DNA of 64,000 bases from Maribacter polysaccharolyticus (GTDB lineage: Bacteria > Bacteroidota > Bacteroidia > Flavobacteriales > Flavobacteriaceae), in the NCBI RefSeq assembly GCF_028882255.1, contig NZ_JARBUY010000002.1, forward strand, positions 322,342-386,341, given 5' to 3'. The notes below the pieces were generated by a model, which had not been told where the DNA came from, ran no database searches, and saw nothing but the letters and a program-made list of their open reading frames with translations. Of this stretch, positions 54,723 to 63,801 are shown in pieces; positions within the stretch are counted from its first letter, which is position 1, and every line of letters starts with the position of its first letter. The translations under genes were made by a program, and so were the position numbers.

Positions 54723-57647
54723 ATGAACTGTATGTGCATTAAGAATTTTTGCGTTGTAATTTTTGTTCTCGGTTTGGTGAATTCCGTGTGGTCACAAAAA
54801 GAAATTCCGGTAACCAAGTTAGTCGAACAGGTAGCTCGCTATAAAGGTGATGTACGGGGGCCATATAAGGATATTCGCTGGTTTTGTGCCGATGGGAGTA
54901 TCCGTGCACCAAAGGATCCATGTCCGGATAATATCGGTCCGGGGGTTCAGCATGCACGATATAAGGATGAAGTAGTGACCTTGGGAAACGAGCACCATAT
55001 TTATTTGGGGCAAATCTTGGCATATACCGATGTTGATGCCTTTTGGGATGCCGATTTCAACCATTCCCGATTAAAACAGTATCAGCTTGAAAAGTACTTA
55101 AAGTCCGTCGACAATGGATGGATACTGCAAAAAGGTCAATTTTACCGGGGATCTGTACAGGTGGAAGATGAGGAAGCTTGGGGAATTGCATTTTATAAAT
55201 GGCTTTTGGCGAAGGACGATGCCTTGAAACGGAATTATTTCTTAATACGCCAATCCTTGAAGGATATCCCGCATAGTGGGGACGATGACGTTGCCCAGAA
55301 AATGCGTAGCCAGTCCAAAGTGATTTCCGATGAATTTTTGCCTTTCATGGATCTAAGGGTAAAGATCCATGGGCAGCCGGAGGTTGCCGATATCGCAAAA
55401 GTGAAAAATTTCCAACAGAAATACAGGGCTGAACTTAGTTCCGGTACCAATAAAAAAATCGATGACCTCATAGCGACCATGACCATTTTTTTTAAACCGG
55501 TTGATATTGCCAAACTAGAACAAAATGCGCCTTTGTTAAAAGGTACGCCCTTGGGGAATTCCATTGAAAGGTTCATGGCCGATAATGGTTCAGGGACCCT
55601 CCCGTCAATTTTGATTTCCGATGCTTCCCAGTTGCTGTATAAGATCCGTGATGGGATTTTAAGTGAGAAACGGCCATTGGCCAGGTTGCAGTTATTGGAC
55701 GTTTCATTGAAGTTGGAAGAGATCATTTTTAAAAATGCCCAGCAATGGGAGCCAAAGAGCCTAAAAGAGCAATTGGAAAAAATATGTTACTTGGGAACGG
55801 CATCTACCGGTGCAGGATATTTGGAACTATGGGAATGGGAACAGTTGGAAGAAGTCTTAAGTCAATCTGAAAAAGAATCGATGTCGCTTGCGGAATTGAC
55901 CACTTTTATGGAAACGGCACGTGGTGCGGTAGAATGGAGTGCAGCCATGGTCAAGGCCAATTATCAGGAAGTGGTGAACATGTACGCCCAATTCGAACCT
56001 CTGGCCTACGGCTTTATTGATGATCGCATACGGGGCTCCATCGCTTTGCATTTAGGCAAGAGTGTTGGGGAATTGGGCGATTTCATGGCCATAGAGTCTG
56101 CCATTTCCAATGCGGTGATGGATATTCCTGGCCAAAGTACCCTACGTGGACTCAATCCAGGGTATGCTTTTGGGGAGTTGGTTGTTGTGTCCGGGTCCCC
56201 GGAAGCGGTTGAGGTTTCTTCGGATAAGATCTATGTCTTTCAAAGATCGCCGTCCGATTTGAAACCAGTGGCCGGAATTGCCACCGTCGCGGAGGGGAAT
56301 ATGGTCTCGCATGTACAATTGCTCGCACGCAATTTGGGAATACCCAATGCGGCCCTTTCCGATGAAAACCTACAAAGTCTTAAACGGTATAACGGACAAA
56401 AGGTTTTCTATGCGGTTTCCGGTAAAGGAAATGTGATCATAAAACCGGAGGCTCAAATGACCTCCCAAGAACAGGGACTTTTTGTGAAAAAGGAGCGAAG
56501 TAGTGAAAAGATCGAGGTACCCGTGGGGCAAATTCGTTTGGACCAAAGGCAAATATTGAACCTTCGAAATGTCGATGCCCATGATTCGGGCAAGCTATGT
56601 GGGCCAAAAGCAGCCAATTTGGGGCAGTTAAAGAAGATGTTTCCGGATAAGGTCGTAGAAGGACTGGTTATCCCTTTTGGGATTTTTCGCGAGCATATGG
56701 ATCAGGAAATGCCGGGTCGATCCATTTCCTATTGGCAATTTTTGAATGATATGTTCGACCAGGCAGAGAAAATGGTTGCCAACCGAATTCCAGAGGCCGA
56801 GATCGAGAAATACCAATTGGATCAATTGGCGACCCTAAGGGAGGCGATAAAGAAAATGCCATTGAAGACAGACTTCCTCGCCCAATTAAATACGGATTTC
56901 AAAACCGTATTAGGACAACCTTTGGGTGAAATCCCCGTATTTCTTAGAAGCGATACCAATATGGAAGATCTTAAGGAATTTACGGGTGCAGGCCTTAACC
57001 TTACCTTGTTCAATGTTCTGGATAGGGAAAGGATATTGAATGGGATAAAGGATGTTTGGGCATCTCCCTATACTGAGCGAAGTTTTAAATGGCGCCAAAA
57101 ATATTTATTGAATCCAGAGAACGTATTCCCGTCCATACTGGTCATTCCATCGGTAGATGTTGATTATTCCGGCGTATTGATCACAAAGGGAATCAATTCG
57201 GGCGCGGAAAAAGACCTGACCATTGCATTCAGTAGAGGGGCTGGTGGGGCCGTTGATGGCCAATCGGCAGAAACCTATACGGTATTTCATGATGGTGGTT
57301 ACCGTCTTTTGGCCCCGGCAAGGGAAACCTATTATAACCGACTGCCAAATACCGGGGGCATTGGTAAAAAATCGGCCACTTTTGAAAAACCGATAATCAA
57401 TGCGCGGAATATGAATGACATAAAAGAATTGGCACAGGTTATTCGTACCACCCTGCCCGAGGAAACGGAGTCCGATTATATTGGGGCCTACGATGTGGAA
57501 TTGGGGTTCCAGGATGATAAACTGTGGCTTTTCCAAATCCGTCCATTCGTAGAGAACAAAAAGGCTTTGAGTTCCGAATACCTGGAATCCATAACGCCTA
57601 AAATGAATATGAATAAAGAAATCCCACTTTCAAAAAAACTCCAATGA
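54723..57647 (+). CDS. Exported phosphohistidine/ATP-grasp (GWD/PEP-synthase-like) protein
   Basis: 974 residues with a signal peptide (about 1-25, VNSVWSQ). Residues ~26-470 have no recognised fold. A phosphohistidine swivel domain follows, with His530 in GNMVSHVQLLARNLGIPNA, a counterpart of the TSHAAVVAR motif of PEP-utilising enzymes. Then comes the PPDK/PEP-synthase ATP-grasp domain: GPKAANLGQLKK (from Gly627), FLRSDTNMEDL (Arg742, Asp749) and the ending LWLFQIRPF. The order pHis then ATP-grasp matches glucan water dikinase rather than PEP synthase, and no PEP-binding barrel follows. Activity outside the cytoplasm is puzzling because ATP is absent there. It overlaps the next gene by 4 bp. 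Confidence 0.88.
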   Translation: MNCMCIKNFCVVIFVLGLVNSVWSQKEIPVTKLVEQVARYKGDVRGPYKDIRWFCADGSIRAPKDPCPDNIGPGVQHARYKDEVVTLGNEHHIYLGQILAYTDVDAFWDADFNHSRLKQYQLEKYLKSVDNGWILQKGQFYRGSVQVEDEEAWGIAFYKWLLAKDDALKRNYFLIRQSLKDIPHSGDDDVAQKMRSQSKVISDEFLPFMDLRVKIHGQPEVADIAKVKNFQQKYRAELSSGTNKKIDDLIATMTIFFKPVDIAKLEQNAPLLKGTPLGNSIERFMADNGSGTLPSILISDASQLLYKIRDGILSEKRPLARLQLLDVSLKLEEIIFKNAQQWEPKSLKEQLEKICYLGTASTGAGYLELWEWEQLEEVLSQSEKESMSLAELTTFMETARGAVEWSAAMVKANYQEVVNMYAQFEPLAYGFIDDRIRGSIALHLGKSVGELGDFMAIESAISNAVMDIPGQSTLRGLNPGYAFGELVVVSGSPEAVEVSSDKIYVFQRSPSDLKPVAGIATVAEGNMVSHVQLLARNLGIPNAALSDENLQSLKRYNGQKVFYAVSGKGNVIIKPEAQMTSQEQGLFVKKERSSEKIEVPVGQIRLDQRQILNLRNVDAHDSGKLCGPKAANLGQLKKMFPDKVVEGLVIPFGIFREHMDQEMPGRSISYWQFLNDMFDQAEKMVANRIPEAEIEKYQLDQLATLREAIKKMPLKTDFLAQLNTDFKTVLGQPLGEIPVFLRSDTNMEDLKEFTGAGLNLTLFNVLDRERILNGIKDVWASPYTERSFKWRQKYLLNPENVFPSILVIPSVDVDYSGVLITKGINSGAEKDLTIAFSRGAGGAVDGQSAETYTVFHDGGYRLLAPARETYYNRLPNTGGIGKKSATFEKPIINARNMNDIKELAQVIRTTLPEETESDYIGAYDVELGFQDDKLWLFQIRPFVENKKALSSEYLESITPKMNMNKEIPLSKKLQ

Positions 57648-58906
57648 ACAAAATCATACACTTTCCACTGCTGTTTTTTTTCTGTTCCGCGTTTACCACG
57701 TTACCCTATTATCCCATTGATGGTTATGAACATACGGGTATTAAGCGATTGAAGCGTTTGGAGTTGATAAAAAGTGGGGAAATCAAAAATACGACACCAC
57801 TACCTGCAGGGGCGTTCAAATCGTATAGTGAAATTCAATTGAACCTGATTTCCAGAAAACAGGATAGTGCACCGGCTTTGATGACGATCGATACCGATTT
57901 CCAAAAAGAAATAAACCAACTTTTCCGCGGTCTTGATAAAAGTTATTCCCTGACCGTTCTCGATATTTCCGATGTCGGTCATATCAGGTATGCAGAACGT
58001 AATGAAACGGCAGGTTACCAACCGGGGAGTGTGGGTAAAGTGGCGGTTCTCAACGGATTGTTCGTACAGCTGGCCAAAATATTCCCTGATTCTTGGGAAA
58101 AACGTACCGAATTATTGCGGAACAAATCGGTTAAGGCTGGGGTTTGGGGACTTACCGATGAGCATACCATCCCCATTTACAATATCGAAAAGAATACACT
58201 GGTTAAACGACAGGTTATTGCCAGTGATGTTTTTACCCTGTACGAATGGACCGATCACATGTTGTCGGTCAGTAACAATGGGGCGGCGAGTATCGTGTGG
58301 AGAGAGGTTATGTTGATGGCTGCTTTTGGCGAAAAGTATCCCGATTTGACCCAAGAGGAAAGTGATGCTTATTTTAAAGAGACCCCACGGAAAGAATTGA
58401 CCGACCTGGGAAATGACGTCGTGAACCTCCCTTTACGCGATTTGGGGATTACTGCCGATGAATGGCGATTGGGTAGTTTTTTTACCCGTGGGGCCAATAC
58501 CTATGTGGGTGATAAAGGAGGGAGTATCGGTACTCCTTATGGTATAATGAAATTTTTGATCCAGTTGGAGCAGGGAAATGTCGTTGATGAAGCGAGTAGT
58601 CTCGAAATGAAGCGTCTCATGTATATGACAGATCGAAGGATACGATATGCCCAAGCACCTGCCTTAAAGGAAGCAGCTGTTTATTTTAAATCGGGAAGTC
58701 TATATAAATGCGATAGGAGCAAAGGGGAGGAATGTGGAAAATATATGGGGAACGTCTCCAATTTCATGAACTCCGTCGCAATCATCGAACACCCTGATAA
58801 TTGCAATTATATGGTAGTGCTGATGACCAATGTGCTACGGAAAAATTCCGCTTCGGACCATATGTATCTGGCCGGGAATATCGACAAATTGATACGGATG
58901 GATTAG
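57644..58906 (+). CDS. Exported class-A beta-lactamase-like serine hydrolase
   Basis: 420 residues with an N-terminal signal (about 1-18). The three penicillin-binding motifs are visible: Ser129-xx-Lys132 (GSVGK), Ser210-Asn-Asn (VSNNGA) and Lys349-Ser-Gly (KSGS). The protein is ~100 residues longer than a typical class A enzyme, mainly N-terminal. It is coupled to the phosphohistidine gene by a 4-bp overlap, so the two probably act together. It could be a DD-peptidase, esterase or amide hydrolase; a true beta-lactamase role is not shown. Confidence 0.85.
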   Translation: MNKIIHFPLLFFFCSAFTTLPYYPIDGYEHTGIKRLKRLELIKSGEIKNTTPLPAGAFKSYSEIQLNLISRKQDSAPALMTIDTDFQKEINQLFRGLDKSYSLTVLDISDVGHIRYAERNETAGYQPGSVGKVAVLNGLFVQLAKIFPDSWEKRTELLRNKSVKAGVWGLTDEHTIPIYNIEKNTLVKRQVIASDVFTLYEWTDHMLSVSNNGAASIVWREVMLMAAFGEKYPDLTQEESDAYFKETPRKELTDLGNDVVNLPLRDLGITADEWRLGSFFTRGANTYVGDKGGSIGTPYGIMKFLIQLEQGNVVDEASSLEMKRLMYMTDRRIRYAQAPALKEAAVYFKSGSLYKCDRSKGEECGKYMGNVSNFMNSVAIIEHPDNCNYMVVLMTNVLRKNSASDHMYLAGNIDKLIRMD

Positions 58907-58957
58907 CAAGCACATGGGTAATAAGGATTCAAGGATGGCGTTCCCATTATCCTTGGG

Positions 58958-59875
58958 CTAGTTTTTTGCCAAAGATTTCCCATTTAAGAGAACTTTTTCA
59001 ACGGGTTTTACCAAATCCCGGATAATCTGCTCCCCATTGGGGTCATCGATAAGCGCTACGAGGATATAACGCCTGTTGGGATTTTCGCCCCAAACCAAAA
59101 TGGAATCGGAATGAAAGGTTTTCCAAGAACCCGATTTTCGGAACAATCGGGCATTGGGGGCAATTTGATCCAAGGTGTTGACGAATTTGTGATGCAATTC
59201 CGGGTCTTCCATGATAGCAAGGATCTGCTTTGAGCGCCTTTCATTGACCAATTTCCCAAAGGCCAATAAGTAATAGTATCTGCAAACCTGTGTTACCGTG
59301 GCTGCATGACTCAGGTTTTTCAAGGGTTCTCTATGGGTGTCTCCGCCCCCGCCATAGCGTTTGCCAACCCAAAGTCCCCCGCCTTTGTTTTCATCATAAA
59401 ACCCATATTTTGGATCGGTCATTACGGCTTCTATTTTTTCATAGCCTACACGGTCTATCATTCGGGTCGATGCCGCATTGTTCGATTTGCTGATCATCAG
59501 GCGCATGTCTTTCCTTACTTCGGATGTTTCTTTCAGTTCGCCTTTATCAATGGCGTCCATGGCCGATAGGAGAATGGCGATTTTCGGTAAACTGGCGGCA
59601 TACATCATGTGGTTACCATTTACCCGGGCGAACCTTACCTCATCCGGATCGCGTAGGTCTACGATACCAACGGCCATTTTCTTTTGGGCAATCAGTTGGT
59701 TCCATTTGGGATGGGCCATTAATTCCTTTTCCAAATCGTGCTGCAAGGATCCTTCCAATAGACTATATAGGGGCTTTATTTTCGCATCATCACTACTAAT
59801 GGGCAACTGGTTTTGGGCATTGAGGCCCATGGAGACTACAGTAAAGGATAATATAAAGAATAGCGTTTTTTTCAT
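58958..59875 (-). CDS. Exported class-A beta-lactamase-like serine hydrolase
   Basis: 305 residues from MKKTLFFILSF (ATG 59875); an in-frame ATG at 59887 adds only four residues. A signal peptide is present (about 1-20, GLNAQ). Motifs: Ser95-xx-Lys98 (ASLPK), SNN at about 131-133 (KSNNAAS) and KSGS near the C-terminus. It has the usual class A length and is convergent with the longer serine hydrolase at 57644, with only 51 bp between. Two such paralogues beside each other suggest shared or sequential cell-wall-type substrates (inference). Confidence 0.87.
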   Translation of the reverse strand: MKKTLFFILSFTVVSMGLNAQNQLPISSDDAKIKPLYSLLEGSLQHDLEKELMAHPKWNQLIAQKKMAVGIVDLRDPDEVRFARVNGNHMMYAASLPKIAILLSAMDAIDKGELKETSEVRKDMRLMISKSNNAASTRMIDRVGYEKIEAVMTDPKYGFYDENKGGGLWVGKRYGGGGDTHREPLKNLSHAATVTQVCRYYYLLAFGKLVNERRSKQILAIMEDPELHHKFVNTLDQIAPNARLFRKSGSWKTFHSDSILVWGENPNRRYILVALIDDPNGEQIIRDLVKPVEKVLLNGKSLAKN

Positions 59876-59887
59876 TGTTTTTACCAT

Positions 59888-60142
59888 GTTTTGAAAATGT
59901 ACTCAAAAGTATACAAACGACTGGTCCGTAGTGTGTTAAAATTTTGTTGATGCCAAATATTTGCAATCCGAACAAAATAGCTTATTTCCAATGGTTTTGT
60001 AAAAATGGTATGTTAAATTTTAATCGATCCTTGTGGAAATGTACTACCTATGTACCTTGTTTGCCAATGGATTTTTCATTGGATTAAAAAGAGTGGACTT
60101 AAAAAAAATACATATCTTAAATGGGTAAACCAATTCTGCCAA
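59888..60142. other. Divergent intergenic region
   Basis: 255 bp between divergent genes. It contains promoters for both by position; I see no clear motif. An upstream in-frame ATG at 60050 exists but gives an implausible 31-residue extension. Confidence 0.4.
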
Positions 60143-61204
60143 ATGAATCTAAAAGACGGGGTAAAAACTGCTGAGAACAAGGTTTCTTCCGAGGCCGACG
60201 AATTAAGTACCTTCGTCAGGGATAAGGGAAAATCGCTGGTTGATAGGCTCGAAAGCTACGAGGATATCATCAATTTGGAAATAGGGGACACCGGGTTGAA
60301 TCGGGCCAGGACCTTGGAACGCGAATTCGGGATACGACAGTTGTATATCAAATACGAAGGGGATAACCCAACAGGTACCCAAAAAGACCGTATTGCCTTT
60401 GCCCAGATCTATGACGCCTTACGAAGGGAATACGATGTAGTGTCCTTGGCCACTTGTGGTAATTATGGGGTAGCCATGGCCTTAGCGGCAAATTTGGCGG
60501 GTCTCGCCTGCAAGATTTTTATTCCGGAAAGTTACCATACCGACCGTATTGCGGAAATGGAAGACCTTGGTTCCGAAATCATAAGGCTTCCCGGAAGTTA
60601 TGAGGATGTTGTTGTAAAAAGCAGTGTGATGGCCATGGAAAACAATTGGTATGATGCCAACCCTGGGGGCTCTAACACCCCCCTGCAAATCTCGGCCTAT
60701 TCACAGATTGCCAATGAAATCTATGAAGATCTGGGCGATGCCCCAAAATACTGTGCGGTTCCGGTTTCGAACGGTACATTGATCGCCGGTATTTATAGGG
60801 GATTCGTAAGTTTATACAAAAGAGGGAAAACATCCCAAATCCCAAAAATGATTGCCGCTTCCTCAAGTCGAAAGAACCCCATAGTGCAATCCTTTATTTT
60901 GGGGTTGGATCATTGCAGGGATTTGAACCCAAATGCCATAAGGGAGACCAAGTATAACGAGCCATTGATCAATTGGCATAGTTTTGATGGGGAAGAGGCC
61001 CTATATGCATTGAGGGAGTCGAATGGGGAAGCCTATAATATCAGTGACAGGAAAATGAAGGAAATGACTTCCCTGTTGGGAAAAAAGGAAGGATTTAAAA
61101 TACTGCCAGCGGCAACGGTCGGACTGATAGCGCTTCTTGAATTGGATGAAAAATTGAATTTTGAACCAGGCCGTTTCGTGGCGGTTTTAACGGCTAAATA
61201 TTAA
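60143..61204 (+). CDS. Threonine-synthase-like PLP-dependent enzyme
   Basis: 353 residues from ATG 60143 (MNLKDGVKTAEN). It is a fold-type II PLP enzyme. The PLP lysine lies in NPTGTQKDR (GTQKDR matching the threonine-synthase GSFKDR motif), the cofactor loop is ATCGNYGVAMALAANLAG and a C-terminal segment KILPAATVGLIAL caps it. It performs beta- or gamma-elimination/replacement on an amino acid, perhaps an O-phospho- or O-acyl-amino acid. It is the first gene of an operon with a DUF1611 protein, a PP-loop protein and a creatininase-family enzyme. Confidence 0.88.
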   Translation: MNLKDGVKTAENKVSSEADELSTFVRDKGKSLVDRLESYEDIINLEIGDTGLNRARTLEREFGIRQLYIKYEGDNPTGTQKDRIAFAQIYDALRREYDVVSLATCGNYGVAMALAANLAGLACKIFIPESYHTDRIAEMEDLGSEIIRLPGSYEDVVVKSSVMAMENNWYDANPGGSNTPLQISAYSQIANEIYEDLGDAPKYCAVPVSNGTLIAGIYRGFVSLYKRGKTSQIPKMIAASSSRKNPIVQSFILGLDHCRDLNPNAIRETKYNEPLINWHSFDGEEALYALRESNGEAYNISDRKMKEMTSLLGKKEGFKILPAATVGLIALLELDEKLNFEPGRFVAVLTAKY

Positions 61205-61210
61205 AGGAAA

Positions 61211-62284
61211 ATGAATAAAACAATTGATGGTAAGGCCCTTGTTTATTGTGAAGGTGCTTTTAACACACCTAATGGAAAGACAGCCCATGGGTTGGTCCGT
61301 TTTACCGAACGCTATGAGGTCGTAGGGGTCTTGGATGCAAAATATGCCGGCCAGGATGCCGGTACCGTTTTAGATGGTAAAGCCAACGGCATTCCCATCT
61401 TTTCGAACATTGAGGAAGCTGTTGAACAACTTTCCGATGGCAATGGCCCAAAAACCCTTGTTATCGGTTTGGCCCCCGATGGGGGGCGTTTGCCCGTCGA
61501 GGCGATGGGAACCATAAAAACTGCGCTTCGGAAGGGATGGAACGTCGATAGCGGATTGCACGACTTTTTGACCAATGATCCCGATATGGTCCGTTTGGCA
61601 AAGGAGCATGGAGGTAGGATCCGCGATGTACGTAAGACCCCGGATCGGGATGAACTTCATTTTTTTACGGGGGATATCGAAAAGGTAGATTGCCTTAAAC
61701 TGGCCATTTTAGGAACCGATTCCGCCTTAGGGAAACGCACCACTGCTTGGATTTTAGTCCACGCCTTTCGCAATGCGGGTCTAAAGGCCGAAATGGTGGG
61801 TACCGGGCAAACGGCTTGGATGCAAGGGGCCAAGTACAGTATGGTCATGGACAGTTGTATCAATGATTTTGTGTCTGGTGAAATAGAACACGCTGTTGTT
61901 AGTGCCTATGAAAATGAAAATCCGGATGTCATCGTTATTGAAGGGCAGGGGAGCCTTATGAACCCGGCGTATCCGGGGGGATTCGAAATATTGGCCGCCG
62001 GTCGTCCCGATTTTGTGATCATGCAACATGCCCCGAAAAGGGTTGAGTACGACGGTTTTCCAGGCTATAGACTTCATTCGCTCAAAGAACAGATCAATGC
62101 CGTTGAGGTGATATCGGGGAAAAAGGTCATTGCTGTAACGGTAAACCATGAGTTGATGGGCAGTGATGAAGAAATTAAGGAGGCCTGCAAGAATATTACC
62201 CTGGAGACCAAACTGCCCGCTTTTGATGTTTTGCGATTCGGGGCAGAACCCCTTATAGCGATCTTAAAGGAACACTTGAAATGA
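61211..62284 (+). CDS. DUF1611/DgcN-like P-loop protein
   Basis: 357 residues, the usual DUF1611 length. An N-terminal Rossmann-like domain (DAKYAGQDAGTVLDGKANGI) is followed by a Walker-A loop GTDSALGKRTT (Gly168-Thr178), a Walker-B-like IVIEGQGSLMNPAY and a C-terminal alpha/beta part. DgcN, of this family, acts in D-glutamate catabolism with the epimerase DgcA, and DUF1611 genes often neighbour L-Ala-D/L-Glu epimerases (established). It overlaps the next gene by 4 bp and starts 6 bp after the previous stop. Confidence 0.87.
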   Translation: MNKTIDGKALVYCEGAFNTPNGKTAHGLVRFTERYEVVGVLDAKYAGQDAGTVLDGKANGIPIFSNIEEAVEQLSDGNGPKTLVIGLAPDGGRLPVEAMGTIKTALRKGWNVDSGLHDFLTNDPDMVRLAKEHGGRIRDVRKTPDRDELHFFTGDIEKVDCLKLAILGTDSALGKRTTAWILVHAFRNAGLKAEMVGTGQTAWMQGAKYSMVMDSCINDFVSGEIEHAVVSAYENENPDVIVIEGQGSLMNPAYPGGFEILAAGRPDFVIMQHAPKRVEYDGFPGYRLHSLKEQINAVEVISGKKVIAVTVNHELMGSDEEIKEACKNITLETKLPAFDVLRFGAEPLIAILKEHLK

Positions 62285-63801
62285 TATCCGCTAGCGCACT
62301 TGTGGTTTTTCCCAAACTCTCGGTACACGACATCACTGTGGAACCCAAGAGGGTAAAAGCCACTTATACGATCGTAAAGCAGGATGGATCCCATGTTTCA
62401 AATGAGTTGATCTATTCCTATGACAAGGTGTATTTCGATGGGAAAAATGCCGAAGATGTTAATTTGGCATCCATGATGTTGGCACAGGTGGCCCTGAATT
62501 ACGGACTCTTTTTTGAAACCATTCAGTTTGATGGCCTGTATGAAGAGGTGGATAAAAGCTTCCTTAGGGATATGATGGAGAATACCTCAAGGGAAATACT
62601 GGTCAATAAATTCCTGCATAAGAATGAATTTTTAAAACCTCCTTTCGATACCCTTCAAACGGAAAAGCTCAAGCGATATACCGCAGCACAAATCGAATTC
62701 ATAAATACCCGATATGCCCCATTAAAGGTTGAAAGGAAACCCATTGAAACGGATAAAAACCGTTATGCGATTTTAAGTAGTGGGGGAAAAGACAGTCTGT
62801 TGACCTATGGGATCATAAAGGAAATCGGGGATGCCCATCCGGTATTTATCAATGAATCGGGTAGGCATTGGTTCACCGCGGTCAATTCGCATAAATATTA
62901 TAAGGAAATCGAGCCCAATACGGCAAAACCTTGGTGCAATAGTGATCGCATCTTTAATTGGATGGTGAAACAGATGCCTTTTATCAAAGAAAACTTTCAG
63001 AATATCAGGGCCGATATTTATCCCATTCGTTTATGGACCGTGGCAGTTTTTCTTTTTGGGACCCTTCCAATCGTACGTAAACGCCATATCGGGAACGTAC
63101 TTATCGGGAACGAGTATGATACCACGGTAAAGGGGAACCATGGGGGAATATCACATTACAATTCCTTGTATGACCAAAGTAAATATTTTGACAATGCCCT
63201 TACACGCTATTATAAGAAGAAGGGTTGGGACCTTTATCAATATTCGATCTTAAGAAGCCTATCCGAACTGCTGATATTGAAAGTGTTGGTAAAACGCTAT
63301 CCCGACTTACAGGCCCATCAGGTGTCCTGTCATGCCGCCCATGAAAAAAACGGCAGGATGTTGCCTTGTGGAAATTGTGAAAAGTGTCGGCGAATCGTGG
63401 GAATGTTGAAGGCATTGGACGAAGACCCCAAACGATGTGGGTATACCCAAGAACAGATAGAAAAAGGGTTGAAGGCATTGTCGGCCCGCAGTGTAAAACA
63501 AATCGGTAGCGATGCCGCCCATCTGTATTACCTGTTGGTAGAAAAAGGGTTGATCGATAAAACCGGCCATACCCTGAAATTGGCAAAGGAGCATCCGGAA
63601 ATCGTGAAGCTACGGTTTGATAATGAACGAAGTATGATGAACGATTTGCCTATGCAAATCCGTAAACCACTTTTTAAAATTTTATCAAAATATTCAGAAG
63701 GCACCGTACGGTTACATGACCGAAAATGGCATACCTTCACCCTACGGAATGAGGATTATGAAATCCCTTATTTTTTAAATAATAACGATGGAATCAAATA
63801 A
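62281..63801 (+). CDS. PP-loop ATPase with QueC-like Cys cluster (MurL-like)
   Basis: 506 residues. The PP-loop SSGGKDSLLTYG (Gly168, Gly169, Lys170, Asp171, Ser172) activates a carboxyl or carbonyl by adenylation. A Cys set follows: Cys350, Cys363, Cys366 and Cys369 (SCHAAHE, LPCGNCEKC), like the zinc site of QueC. The combination fits MurL, the UDP-MurNAc-L-Ala-L-Glu epimerase that uses ATP, but other PP-loop amidases or ligases are possible. The N-terminal ~150 residues are of unknown fold. It sits between DUF1611 and creatininase genes, with 4-bp and 14-bp overlaps. Confidence 0.72.
   Translation: MISASALVVFPKLSVHDITVEPKRVKATYTIVKQDGSHVSNELIYSYDKVYFDGKNAEDVNLASMMLAQVALNYGLFFETIQFDGLYEEVDKSFLRDMMENTSREILVNKFLHKNEFLKPPFDTLQTEKLKRYTAAQIEFINTRYAPLKVERKPIETDKNRYAILSSGGKDSLLTYGIIKEIGDAHPVFINESGRHWFTAVNSHKYYKEIEPNTAKPWCNSDRIFNWMVKQMPFIKENFQNIRADIYPIRLWTVAVFLFGTLPIVRKRHIGNVLIGNEYDTTVKGNHGGISHYNSLYDQSKYFDNALTRYYKKKGWDLYQYSILRSLSELLILKVLVKRYPDLQAHQVSCHAAHEKNGRMLPCGNCEKCRRIVGMLKALDEDPKRCGYTQEQIEKGLKALSARSVKQIGSDAAHLYYLLVEKGLIDKTGHTLKLAKEHPEIVKLRFDNERSMMNDLPMQIRKPLFKILSKYSEGTVRLHDRKWHTFTLRNEDYEIPYFLNNNDGIK

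Noticed and set aside
54723-57647. Conventional PEP synthase (ppsA)
   Set aside because: Domain order is pHis before ATP-grasp, there is no C-terminal PEP-binding barrel, and an export signal is present.
60050-60142. N-terminal extension of the threonine-synthase-like enzyme
   Set aside because: The 31 extra residues are Trp/Lys-rich without family similarity; ATG 60143 gives the expected length.
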